Shown: one piece after another, positions 33,889-42,431 of the stretch
Layout: each line of letters starts with the position of its first letter
Numbering within the stretch: the stretch's first letter is position 1
Assembly (NCBI GenBank): GCA_964515405.1
Contig: CAZERD010000010.1
Coordinates: 1 to 42,432 of the forward strand
Reading direction: 5' to 3'
Source: CAZERD01 sp964515405
GTDB lineage: Bacteria; Campylobacterota_A; Desulfurellia; Desulfurellales; CAZERD01
Length of the DNA stretch: 42,432 bases
The notes under the pieces: generated by a model
What the model saw: the letters and a program-made list of their open reading frames with translations, nothing else
Databases searched by the model: none
Told to the model about the DNA's origin: nothing
Translations under genes and position numbers: made by a program

Positions 33889-34782
33889 ATGCTTACAAGA
33901 ACAGAAGCGTATGAACTATACCTGAAAAGTCTAACACTAAACCAAGAATCAAACAATGAATCCGATAAGGAAGTGGTGATAACAGAAAGATACATGCAAA
34001 TGTTTGAAAAAGCCTTGAAAAAAACAAGAACAAGAAAAATAAAAAAAACACCTATAACCAAAAAAGAGGCTGGAGAGGTCTTCGTAATATTGGACTCTAA
34101 CTTGTATTTTGTCTTATCCAACACTGAACAGTATCCATACGAGGTGTTCATTGCCTCCCCTTTCTGGGAGCTCGCATCAAACAAAGACTTAATCGTAGAA
34201 ATGGACGACGGCACAACGTGGGTCTTAGAATCAATAATCAGATACGTGAATAATGAACTCATTGACAACACCGCGAAGATCGGAGAATTCAGCAAGCAGG
34301 ATATAGAAATAATGAAAAACTTTCTTACCCATGGAAAAGAACTACCAGAGAACAGAAAAGGATTCACTCTACCACACTCTGAATCAAACCCTATAGAACT
34401 TTTCAGAAGGAAAGAAGTAGAAAGAAGCCTGTTTTTGACCGTGCACAGCATATTTTCTTCTTATACCCAGGCTAAAATACCTGAAACTGTAGTTATTGAC
34501 ATGGAAAACTCACTCGCAGAACAGCAAATACTGAAGGAAGCCAGCAGCAAACTCGCTGCTACCTCGTTTGAAAACTTCATCAGTACAGAGTTCGGCGAAC
34601 TAATAAAGGATAAAAAACATATTATTGTAAACTTTAAGAAAGAGCTTGTAGGTTCGATGTGTAAGGTATATATACATGGCGAAATAATCTATGAGGGAAT
34701 ACTCCCAAAGCAGCTAAACATAACAACCAACATAAAGCACATAGAAGATATAGAAGATAAACTCCTGATAGAGATATTATGA
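33889..34782 (+). CDS. calpT: CalpT-like MazF-homologous substrate of CalpL, holder of the sigma factor
   Basis: A 297-residue protein (~34 kDa), matching the CalpT size. After a charged helical N-terminus, residues 61-146 fit the MazF fold: AGEVFVI, LYFVLSN, YEVFIASPFWELASNKD, IGEFSKQDIEIMKNFL. Residues ~205-297 form a separate C-terminal domain ending KLLIEIL. In the known system the protease cuts CalpT into ~23-kDa and ~10-kDa parts; a cut near residues 195-210 here would give those sizes (inference). The start follows GGAGAT 5 nt away and 2 bp after calpS. The stop overlaps the calpL ATG (ATGA). Confidence 0.78.
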   Translation: MLTRTEAYELYLKSLTLNQESNNESDKEVVITERYMQMFEKALKKTRTRKIKKTPITKKEAGEVFVILDSNLYFVLSNTEQYPYEVFIASPFWELASNKDLIVEMDDGTTWVLESIIRYVNNELIDNTAKIGEFSKQDIEIMKNFLTHGKELPENRKGFTLPHSESNPIELFRRKEVERSLFLTVHSIFSSYTQAKIPETVVIDMENSLAEQQILKEASSKLAATSFENFISTEFGELIKDKKHIIVNFKKELVGSMCKVYIHGEIIYEGILPKQLNITTNIKHIEDIEDKLLIEIL

Positions 34783-36275
34783 ACCAGAGACTATCTCACC
34801 TTATTTACCTTTTCGAATCTTATTCTCAAGAACTTTCAAAGGAACTGGAAGAAGAATTAATTCACTATTTAGCTCAAGATGATGTTGAATCCAGTTTCAA
34901 AACAAAAATCATAATGTTCCTGCGAAAACACAAACATTCAGTGAACCTGGAAAAACTTTCAAAAGCACTAAATACAAGTACCTTGATCTCAAGAGAAATA
35001 CTAAACGGAAAGATAATCAAAGCGTATTTCCCAATAGCCAAAAACAAAAAAGCCAAACTCAGTTCTCTCTACGTCATAAAAATAAAAAATTCTGAAGCCA
35101 TATCTCTAAAAAAGGACCCCAAGGGCTTGCTCAAAGCCATCCTCAACCTAACAAAACAAGGATTCTTCGTAACCTTTGAAGAGGAATTCTCAGGCGATTC
35201 ATTTATGCTCGCTCTAATATCAGCCATCATTATCGGCAATCCATCAATCTTAAACGATTTCTCATTCACGGGAGCGGTTGACAGTATAGGCAACATACTG
35301 CCAGCTGAAAACCTAACCACAAAGATAACAATATCCCAGAAACACAGCAAAACACTCGTACACGGGGGTATAATAAGCAACCTGAAAGAACTTGAGGTAT
35401 TTCTAAATTCGGAAAAAGTTGATATACCATTTTGCATAACCCTTAAAGAAACCATGAATGCAATATCACCCAAGGAATCAATCAATAGAAACCTTAAAGA
35501 AATAAAAGAGGAAATTGAAAAAGCTCATGATATAAGAGTTGAAGCAATAAAAAACTTATACGGATTAAAGGATGAAGATTTGATTTTTTACACGAACGAG
35601 GCCTATCTACCCACAGGAAATTGGAAAAAACATATACTCAAAGCCTACAGCAAAATAAGACTAATCAAATCAAAGGTGCGCAACAAAATACCGGTTGTTC
35701 ACATTGCAATTCTGGGACCTTCTTCGTTTGCATTTTCACTGGGAGCCTTAATGGGGTGCAAAAACCCATTCGTATTTTACCACAGACAGAATAACAAATA
35801 CCACAAGGTTTTTGACTACAGAGATAGAAATCTAAGGGACCTAAAGGAGATAAAAAAAGAAACAAACCTCATAAGGTGCACAGAAGAAATCCCCGAAAAT
35901 ACAAGGGTGCTCGGTATGATTTTCTACTTTGCTTCCCATAACCCCATAGGCGAAGCAATAAAGTACTTATCACAGCACTTCAACAGCTATGGAACGATAA
36001 AATGCTCCATGAGAAAACGTCAGGGAAATACACGCATAGGGGACTGGACGGATTACGTGAGAGAAATGTACACCATTTACAACAAAACAAAAAACTTGCA
36101 AATATCAAAAAGAGTGTTTTTTCTAAGTTGCCCTGTAGCAATAGCTTTTTGCCTAGGTATAACCATCGAGACATCAGAAAATGCGGATATTATGAACTTC
36201 GGTGATAATAACAGCTACTACAAGGTATTCAACCTAAGAGATGGGATACAAATCCAACTGACCAAAACCCATTGA
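34779..36275 (+). CDS. calpL: CalpL: Lon protease fused to a SAVED cyclic-oligonucleotide sensor
   Basis: A 498-residue protein. Residues ~95-235 form a Lon proteolytic domain: the catalytic serine is S141 in FSGDSFMLALISA and the lysine K182 in GNILPAENLTTKI, 41 residues apart, like the Ser-Lys pair of described CalpL. Residues ~305-498 are a SAVED domain, visible as two halves: HIAILGPSSFAFSLG with YHKVFDYRD, and VFFLSCPVAIAFCLG with YYKVFNLRD. In the known system cA4 made by Cas10 binds SAVED, the protein forms filaments and cleaves CalpT. No AAA+ ATPase part or membrane segment is present. The 3' end overlaps cas6 on the other strand by 42 bp. Confidence 0.9.
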   Translation: MNQRLSHLIYLFESYSQELSKELEEELIHYLAQDDVESSFKTKIIMFLRKHKHSVNLEKLSKALNTSTLISREILNGKIIKAYFPIAKNKKAKLSSLYVIKIKNSEAISLKKDPKGLLKAILNLTKQGFFVTFEEEFSGDSFMLALISAIIIGNPSILNDFSFTGAVDSIGNILPAENLTTKITISQKHSKTLVHGGIISNLKELEVFLNSEKVDIPFCITLKETMNAISPKESINRNLKEIKEEIEKAHDIRVEAIKNLYGLKDEDLIFYTNEAYLPTGNWKKHILKAYSKIRLIKSKVRNKIPVVHIAILGPSSFAFSLGALMGCKNPFVFYHRQNNKYHKVFDYRDRNLRDLKEIKKETNLIRCTEEIPENTRVLGMIFYFASHNPIGEAIKYLSQHFNSYGTIKCSMRKRQGNTRIGDWTDYVREMYTIYNKTKNLQISKRVFFLSCPVAIAFCLGITIETSENADIMNFGDNNSYYKVFNLRDGIQIQLTKTH

Positions 36276-37058
36276 AGCGTTCGTACCAATGTTAAGGAAC
36301 TTGGCAACAAACAAATAAGGGTAAACAACTTCAATATCGCCCGTTATCTCAAACTTGCAGTTAGTTGATGGTATCGTCATCAAACACTTTTTCCTGTTGG
36401 AGTAGCGCTTTACCACAAAGTACCGACAATCAACCAGTCTCCATGAACCGTTGAACTTAGGTATATACACACTAGAGTTACTATCCCCGTAGAACTTATT
36501 CACAAGATATATCCTCCTTTCAATAGCTCTCAAAATATCATCAAACATTAGTTTGCTGCACTCCACAAGCGATGAGTCTTTTTTTATTCTCATAAATTTT
36601 ATTTCTACCATCATCTTCCTGTAAGGGATGGACTTAAAAACATCAAGTTCACTTATTCTAACAACAAATCTGCCCTCTAAAAGCTTCTCAAACCCAGGCA
36701 CAATAAAACCTGCCTCTTTAGAACGAAGTCTTCTTGAAAGTGTATCAAGATAAACGTCCGAAAACTCAGCGAAACTTCCTATCATTACCATTCTCAACGA
36801 GTCCCTCTCCGTCCTATTCATAACATAAGGGGGAAAGAGAGCATCTCTATACCTCTCAAAGGTCAGCATGTAAAGACACCCATCCCTCAAAGGACATATC
36901 CCGCACTTTGAATTCCTCAGGATACAAAATCTTTTCTTCAAAGCAGTACCGAGAATTCCACGATAATAAGAACCAAAAAAATCATAGTTTCTATCTATAG
37001 GGTCAAAGTTCCACTGTAAAATTGAAAAGCTAAAGTTGCCTATTTTTGGTTTTTGCAT
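36234..37058 (-). CDS. cas6: CRISPR pre-crRNA processing endoribonuclease Cas6
   Basis: A 274-residue RAMP protein of the PF10040 type. It has YYRGILGTALKKRFC, a four-cysteine segment (C45, C52, C55, C61; GICPLRDGC) common in this Cas6 branch, and the C-terminal glycine-rich loop NIGTNASMGFGQLDL. It cuts the repeat in CRISPR transcripts to make crRNAs for the Cmr complex. It is the last gene of the cmr run, starts inside the card1-like gene (19-bp overlap) and converges on calpL with overlapping ends. No CRISPR array is next to it in this window. Confidence 0.9.
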   Translation of the reverse strand: MQKPKIGNFSFSILQWNFDPIDRNYDFFGSYYRGILGTALKKRFCILRNSKCGICPLRDGCLYMLTFERYRDALFPPYVMNRTERDSLRMVMIGSFAEFSDVYLDTLSRRLRSKEAGFIVPGFEKLLEGRFVVRISELDVFKSIPYRKMMVEIKFMRIKKDSSLVECSKLMFDDILRAIERRIYLVNKFYGDSNSSVYIPKFNGSWRLVDCRYFVVKRYSNRKKCLMTIPSTNCKFEITGDIEVVYPYLFVAKFLNIGTNASMGFGQLDLYPIS

Positions 37059-38209
37059 AGTCTATCTTCAAAAATTGCTCTTATGCCTTTTTCTCTAATA
37101 TCATCTGCAAAAATAACCTCAAGCCCAAAAACCGGCGCTCTTTTTTCAAGCTTTTTTCTATTTTCCCTATTTTCCTTTGTATCTTTCTCTGCATTTTTGC
37201 CCAGATAAGCAATAAAAGATTTCGCAGACAAACCAAACGTTTTATTCAAATATGCAGTTTTGTAGAAAACCTCATTCGTCATCACGCTAACACTTAAATC
37301 GCCCGATTTACACTCAACGACATACAGGTTGTTATCCTTGGTAAAAACCACATCAAGCTCGTTTGACATCTCGGACTCTTCAGATTCTTTCGTTTTTATC
37401 TTGAGATTCAACCTTACATCGTCTATACAGCCTGAATCCTTCAGTTTTTGCATCTCATCGTAAACAAATTCCTCAAACCAACCACCGCTAAAGAAACTTG
37501 CCCAATCTTTCTCACCAAAATCAAATTCCTCAGCGTTAAGTTTAAACTCTTTTATATATTCAGCGAACTTAACCCAATCATCGCTGTTTTTTATCTTTAC
37601 TCTTCTTTCCTCTTTACCACGATAACTTCTTAATATTTCAGTGAGTCTTCTAACGATCTCGCGTTTCTCAAAGTATTTATCCATGATTCTTCGTGCAATT
37701 TCTATATTGAGTGGCTCACCAATACTTTCTATCTCAACACCAATAGACTTAAAATACCTCTCTACATCAAGCCTAAAACCAACAGATCTATCAACGGCTC
37801 GCCCATCCTCACCAAGCGGATAAATTCTCTTATACACCGAAGAGTTTATGGGCAGATACCAGACATCTACATTCTCTTTACCCTGAAAAAACATATAAGT
37901 TGCAAGAGACATTATCTTTGTTCCACCCGTTACATTCACAATAACCCTATCAAAGCTATTATTGTCAAAATACTCTTTCAACTTCTGTCCCACATCGAAA
38001 ATCATCTCTTGATTGACTATCAACACATCGTGTGGAGGCTCACCAATAGCATCAAGTATTATCTTGCTTTTTGACTTTTTCTTCCCGTCTTTACCCTCCA
38101 TCCTGGATGTACTCACAAAAAGAATCTTATCCCACTCGCTTTTTGTATCCTCCAACCAGACAACATTGGGAACAGTCTGTTCACTAATCAAAACAACAGC
38201 AAGCCTCAT
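37040..38209 (-). CDS. Card1/Can2-type CARF nuclease (DUF1887 family), type III CRISPR effector
   Basis: About 389 residues. The N-terminal CARF domain has the ligand motif NVTGGTKIMSLATY (about 92-105). The C-terminal restriction-endonuclease-like domain shows ELDVVF followed by VVECKSG, the D...ExK pattern, with GGWFEEFVYD before it. Relatives are dimers activated by cA4 to nick or degrade DNA and/or RNA. The GTG at 38218 is possible but the ATG at 38209 is preferred, since it forms an ATGA overlap with csx20 and follows GGTGGAG. It lies inside the cmr operon. Confidence 0.9.
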   Translation of the reverse strand: MRLAVVLISEQTVPNVVWLEDTKSEWDKILFVSTSRMEGKDGKKKSKSKIILDAIGEPPHDVLIVNQEMIFDVGQKLKEYFDNNSFDRVIVNVTGGTKIMSLATYMFFQGKENVDVWYLPINSSVYKRIYPLGEDGRAVDRSVGFRLDVERYFKSIGVEIESIGEPLNIEIARRIMDKYFEKREIVRRLTEILRSYRGKEERRVKIKNSDDWVKFAEYIKEFKLNAEEFDFGEKDWASFFSGGWFEEFVYDEMQKLKDSGCIDDVRLNLKIKTKESEESEMSNELDVVFTKDNNLYVVECKSGDLSVSVMTNEVFYKTAYLNKTFGLSAKSFIAYLGKNAEKDTKENRENRKKLEKRAPVFGLEVIFADDIREKGIRAIFEDRLCKNQK

Positions 38210-38604
38210 ATTCTCCACCTTCTATACTTTCTAAATCTCTCGTGTATAAATTTGGAAATTTTAACCACTCCGTCACCCTCTATTGCGTCTTCTACTATTC
38301 TGCGTGTTGTGGCATAAACGGGTATAAGATCATTCCCAAAACAGAAATCAACCACAAGACAACATGCTCCAAAATCACCCTGAACAAGCACCCAGTCACC
38401 GACTCTTGCATTATTTTTAAGCCAGCCCAATACAGGAGAAATATAAATACTCACATCATCAATATCGGCTGGCACATTGCTCCACAAGGTCTGCAACTCA
38501 TCAGGTAAATAGACAAATCTACTTATCCCCTTACTTTTCAGTTCGCTCTCTTGCTTTTGCGTAAGTTTATGTGAAAACAAAAGGAAGATGGATTTATATT
38601 TCAT
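38206..38604 (-). CDS. csx20: Csx20 family CRISPR-associated protein
   Basis: A 132-residue protein matching Csx20: LLFSHKLTQKQESELK, VYLPDELQTLWSNVP, VLGWLKNNARVGDWVLVQG, DFGACCLVV and PVYATTRR. Csx20 occurs only with type III CRISPR and has been proposed, with Csx15 and Csx16, to act as a ring nuclease that removes cyclic oligoadenylates; I treat that as likely but not shown by this sequence. It sits between cmr6 (24 bp) and the cA-activated nuclease (4-bp overlap), a good place for an off-switch. Confidence 0.85.
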   Translation of the reverse strand: MKYKSIFLLFSHKLTQKQESELKSKGISRFVYLPDELQTLWSNVPADIDDVSIYISPVLGWLKNNARVGDWVLVQGDFGACCLVVDFCFGNDLIPVYATTRRIVEDAIEGDGVVKISKFIHERFRKYRRWRI

Positions 38605-38628
38605 ACAATTCCTCTATGATCTTTTTTA

Positions 38629-40071
38629 CTATTTTTTCTTCTCTTTTAACTTCTTTTTTAGTTCATAAATTTTTTTCATAACTTCTTCATCGTCCCGGAA
38701 TTTTTGCTTATATTTTTCACTAATCTTCTTAAACTCTTTCTTTGTTATACTGTCTTTTGCCAAAAGCCTATTTATTTCCTTAAGGGCTTTTTCTCTATCC
38801 TTTTCCAGACTTTCTACCATAGCAGGCTTTATATTTCCTTTTTCTTGCTTAGTTAAATCCTCCCCTAAAACCTCGGCTATTCTCTTATAATAAGAGGTAA
38901 AACCGCCTTTGGACTTCTTTTTTCTTACTTTGTCTTTAAAAAACAAAGCTATATCTTTATCGTCTTTCAACATTTCATCATTGTTCCACTCGTTAAACAG
39001 CTGCTCAACCATTTTTTGATCATCTTTTTTTAGATTCTTCACTTTTTCAATAAAATCTTTTTTCTTAAGTTCAAACTTATCTTTTTCAGATAACTGCTCA
39101 AACTTGAATTTATCAAAATCATCTATCAAGCTTTTAGGTTCATTGTAATCTATAACTTCAAACTCACCATAACCTAAAGCTGTCTTTGCACCAATACCAT
39201 CTCTAAGAGCCTTCTCTATAGCCCCCTTGACCTGATCCACTAAATCACCAGTCGCTACAGCCCTAAAAACAAACTCTGTATTCTTTGCAACTGTTAGAAA
39301 CTTAATCGGATTTGGCTCAAGATAATCAGCTGGCGGCTTACCCTCTTTGTAATAATCCCCGTAATGAGGATTCATTATGTCGAGTTCAAGCTCCGGTATG
39401 CTAACGGGGTAAGCATCCAAAAACACAACCCCGCCCTTCCAACTCTCCTCTTTGCCATCTTTGTTCTTTTTTGTACCACCAAATATTGCAAGAAAATCTT
39501 TTATGTCATTTTCCAGAGCAATTTTATCTTTTTCCTCAAACTTAGGTTTTAAACTCAAATCATCATTAAAAATTTGAGACAGTATATAGGCAAATCTTAC
39601 AACCCCTTTTATACTACTTGCTGGGATATATGGAATTCCCAAATTTCTATCCAATGTCAAGCTTATTTCAGACGGATGGTAATTACCTATACCTGTTATA
39701 AATCTTTTCTTTAACTTTGCATGAATTACAACACAGCTATACCCAAGCTCTTTAAATTTCTCACAAAAATACATCTGATAAAAATGTTTATTCTTTAGAA
39801 GCGAACTACTATTACTTTTCAAATCTTTGTATTTTTCTAAATAAAACTCTTTGATTCCCTCTTTTTTTCCCTTTAAATCACTAGGCGCAAATCCAAAGCT
39901 TTTATTTTTATCCTTTGACTGCGGCTCTTGTAGCGGCACATACTTATTGTACCATAGCGAGAAATTACCGCTTTTAAAAGCATCTTCCTGTGAAAGAATT
40001 TCCTTAATTTCTTGATAAACAGGATAAAAAACCGTCTCCTTCTCGTCATTTTTCTCTTTATCATTACTCAT
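38629..40071 (-). CDS. cmr6: Type III-B RAMP protein Cmr6 with long C-terminal extension
   Basis: A 480-residue protein. The Cmr6 RAMP core covers roughly residues 100-308: ITGIGNYHPSEISLTLD, IPYIPASSIKGVVR, GGVVFLDAYPV, NPHYGDYY and the glycine-rich DGIGAKTALGYGEFEV. Cmr6 caps the tail of the Cmr backbone near the 3' end of the crRNA. Residues ~315-480 are an unusual lysine/glutamate-rich helical tail, probably coiled coil, ending KKLKEKKK; many Cmr6 proteins lack it. It overlaps cmr5 by 8 bp. Confidence 0.92.
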   Translation of the reverse strand: MSNDKEKNDEKETVFYPVYQEIKEILSQEDAFKSGNFSLWYNKYVPLQEPQSKDKNKSFGFAPSDLKGKKEGIKEFYLEKYKDLKSNSSSLLKNKHFYQMYFCEKFKELGYSCVVIHAKLKKRFITGIGNYHPSEISLTLDRNLGIPYIPASSIKGVVRFAYILSQIFNDDLSLKPKFEEKDKIALENDIKDFLAIFGGTKKNKDGKEESWKGGVVFLDAYPVSIPELELDIMNPHYGDYYKEGKPPADYLEPNPIKFLTVAKNTEFVFRAVATGDLVDQVKGAIEKALRDGIGAKTALGYGEFEVIDYNEPKSLIDDFDKFKFEQLSEKDKFELKKKDFIEKVKNLKKDDQKMVEQLFNEWNNDEMLKDDKDIALFFKDKVRKKKSKGGFTSYYKRIAEVLGEDLTKQEKGNIKPAMVESLEKDREKALKEINRLLAKDSITKKEFKKISEKYKQKFRDDEEVMKKIYELKKKLKEKKK

Positions 40072-40480
40072 TTTCCGTCTCCCAATCTACACTTGCATAT
40101 CTCTTTATCCATTCAAGTAATTTTAACGCTTCTTCCTGCGCAGCTAAATACTCCTTCTGCTCCATCTTGCTCAAATTAAGTACTGCATTTTTAAGTTTTT
40201 CATCACCTCTCTGATTATTATTGCAGTTTAAATACTCTTTCTTGCACAACCAATCAACTACCATATGAAGAATTATTACATGTTTATCGCTTTCATTAAG
40301 TTGCATATTTTTATTTGCACCTTTCGCCAGAAGAAAAGCCAGGGTTTGACCAAAACCATTCTGTAAAATCATGGACGGTACACCCGCTACAAAAGACTTA
40401 AACTCCTTCCTATCAACTTTCTCTAACGCCAAAACCCGCTCTAATGCAAATTCGGATCTTTCCTGAGCTATCTGCCTCAT
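40064..40480 (-). CDS. cmr5: Type III-B CRISPR small subunit Cmr5
   Basis: A 138-residue, mainly helical protein of the Cmr5 type: IAQERSEFALERVLALEK at the N-terminus, KSFVAGVPSMILQNGFGQTL and HMVVDWLCKKEY. Several copies line the belly of the Cmr effector filament and help hold target RNA. Length is normal. It begins 1 bp after the cmr4 stop and overlaps cmr6. Confidence 0.93.
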   Translation of the reverse strand: MRQIAQERSEFALERVLALEKVDRKEFKSFVAGVPSMILQNGFGQTLAFLLAKGANKNMQLNESDKHVIILHMVVDWLCKKEYLNCNNNQRGDEKLKNAVLNLSKMEQKEYLAAQEEALKLLEWIKRYASVDWETENE

Positions 40481-40481
40481 C

Positions 40482-41417
40482 TTATTTGTCCTCCATTACC
40501 TTCTCTATCCATCTAATTTTGCAAATACCCCTTCCTAAAGTCTCATCCCCGCCAATCTGAATAAAATCCTTCAAACAAACATGTAAGTTGTTATAAACCC
40601 TATCCGCATTCAATTTCCCTTCGGCTGTCTGACTTACATACAAAACTGTATATAGCAGACTATCAGAAGGCAGCAACTCCTGATACCTCAAGCTTCCATC
40701 TTTAGTTGTGCCCTTTTCCTCATCTATCTTGATCTGAGCCTGAATCTCCGTGCAATTGCTAACTATGTATTTAAAAACCTCATCCGAAACCAAAAGTATT
40801 TTTCTTTCAACACCATCACTGGGCAAAAATCTATCTAAATTACAATTCAGCTTATTCTCTTCCTCTTCTTCTTTGCTTACCTCTACAACAACATCTTCAA
40901 GAATTACCTTGCCGCCATTATCTAAACCTTTTAAGCTTATGGCCTTCTCACCTTCCAACGAACTTATATTACAAGTGAACCCATCTTCTTTTAGCCCGGC
41001 AAACTCCAGGTCCCTTTCAAATCTTTTCAAAACAGCAGGAGAGGTAATCCAAACAAACGGAGCTACATTACTCCTTACCGGAAAAAGAAGTATCTTTGCA
41101 TCACTTACCGACACCGCACCAGGAATTTGATTTTTGTCTTTATCCCCCCCATCTTGCCGATCATAGCCAAAGATATAATTGAGAAACTTTTCCTTTTCAT
41201 CAAGTTCACCTTTATTTTCAGTTTCATCCATTTTAAAAAATCTTCTGAAATGCGATCTTATAGCACCCTTGACCGAGCTTGCCTGAATGACGGGCCAATT
41301 TGTGTGCCTTTCCCTCTGAATTGGATTATCAACAGCACCCGTTGACAACCCGCTACCCGCATGAATTGGTGATATAGCATACAGCATCAAAACAGCAAAC
41401 CTTTCTCTTTTGAACAT
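40482..41417 (-). CDS. cmr4: Type III-B RAMP protein Cmr4 (target RNA-cleaving backbone subunit)
   Basis: A 311-residue backbone subunit. The signature HAGSGLSTGAVDNPIQRERH includes D30, equivalent to the aspartate that cuts target RNA at 6-nt steps in Cmr complexes. WPVIQASSVKGAIRSHFRRFF and the C-terminal glycine-rich GGDETLGRGICKI follow. The catalytic aspartate is intact, so RNA cleavage and turn-off of Cas10 signalling should work. It sits 9 bp after cmr3. Confidence 0.95.
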   Translation of the reverse strand: MFKRERFAVLMLYAISPIHAGSGLSTGAVDNPIQRERHTNWPVIQASSVKGAIRSHFRRFFKMDETENKGELDEKEKFLNYIFGYDRQDGGDKDKNQIPGAVSVSDAKILLFPVRSNVAPFVWITSPAVLKRFERDLEFAGLKEDGFTCNISSLEGEKAISLKGLDNGGKVILEDVVVEVSKEEEEENKLNCNLDRFLPSDGVERKILLVSDEVFKYIVSNCTEIQAQIKIDEEKGTTKDGSLRYQELLPSDSLLYTVLYVSQTAEGKLNADRVYNNLHVCLKDFIQIGGDETLGRGICKIRWIEKVMEDK

Positions 41418-41426
41418 AACATCCTC

Positions 41427-42431
41427 CTATTCAATTTCTATACAACTCTCATTTATTTTTTCTTCAAAAACACTTCCAGCTGGAAAGTATCCAATCATAT
41501 CTTTATGAAAACCCAAACACAAATCCCAACCACCAACATATGCAATCTTGCCTGTTGCAACAATACTCCTATTTGCCGCTTCGCTTTTAGGGATTACAGA
41601 AAGTGCCAAAAATTCCTCTGCTTTACCCTTTACTTCAAAAAGAAAATCCATTTTTTTACCAAGTGATGGCTCTTTTTCGTATTTTCCAAACCTTTGCTCT
41701 GCTCCAAGCTTTAAAACACCTCTTTTTTCTAATGGAAGATTCTTACTCGTTGCAAAAATTATCCTCACTCCCTCTCTCAGCCTTGCATGGTTAAAAGAAT
41801 AGATATGGCCACTCCTTGCACTTCTAACATCTTTCAAAGCTATACCAGTTCTTTGCTCAAAGCCAACAAAATAACTAATCGAATAAAGTCTCAATTTTGA
41901 TGAACGGTTCTTGAAATCCTCATACCTTATCCAAAACCCTCCTGCACTTAATAATTCATCTTTTTCCGGTTTCGCCCAAAAAATGCTTCTACTTTTTGTT
42001 TTTATAATGTTTTCATCAATCTTTTTGCTTTTTATTATCTGAACCTCTTCTGATGACTCGTCATCCATGGAACTAATCACTTTTATTTTTTCGCTTTTGT
42101 CAATGTACCAGCAATAGGGAGCAGGTATAAAAACTTCTTCATCTTTCAAAAACAATGGTCCAACAACCTCGAAAGGTTCTTTATAGTCAAAACCACTCTT
42201 CTCGCTGCATGGTTTTCCAATTATTTCAATAACAGAATCATCAACCTCTCCATTTCTGTACTTATTGAAGTCAACACCTTTTTGGATCATAAAAGCTGTT
42301 TTTAAAGCACCGGCTATCGTCTGAGGCATAGGTGGAAATATATGCACCGCTGAATGATCCTCGCCCATCTCCATAGGCTCAGCCCCTCTAAAAAACAGCG
42401 TATCTATAGGTTCAAAACTGTACCACTCCAT
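41427..42431 (-). CDS. cmr3: Type III-B RAMP protein Cmr3
   Basis: A 334-residue Cmr3. The start MEWYSFEPIDTLFFRGAEP is characteristic, followed by MGEDHSAVHIFPPMPQTIAGALKT and the late GYFPAGSVFEE. Cmr3 contacts Cas10 (Cmr2) and the crRNA 5' tag. The ATG is one base from the window edge, so the ribosome site, promoter and the preceding cmr2 (expected just outside) are not visible. The N-terminus matches the family, so the gene is probably complete. Confidence 0.93.
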   Translation of the reverse strand: MEWYSFEPIDTLFFRGAEPMEMGEDHSAVHIFPPMPQTIAGALKTAFMIQKGVDFNKYRNGEVDDSVIEIIGKPCSEKSGFDYKEPFEVVGPLFLKDEEVFIPAPYCWYIDKSEKIKVISSMDDESSEEVQIIKSKKIDENIIKTKSRSIFWAKPEKDELLSAGGFWIRYEDFKNRSSKLRLYSISYFVGFEQRTGIALKDVRSARSGHIYSFNHARLREGVRIIFATSKNLPLEKRGVLKLGAEQRFGKYEKEPSLGKKMDFLFEVKGKAEEFLALSVIPKSEAANRSIVATGKIAYVGGWDLCLGFHKDMIGYFPAGSVFEEKINESCIEIE

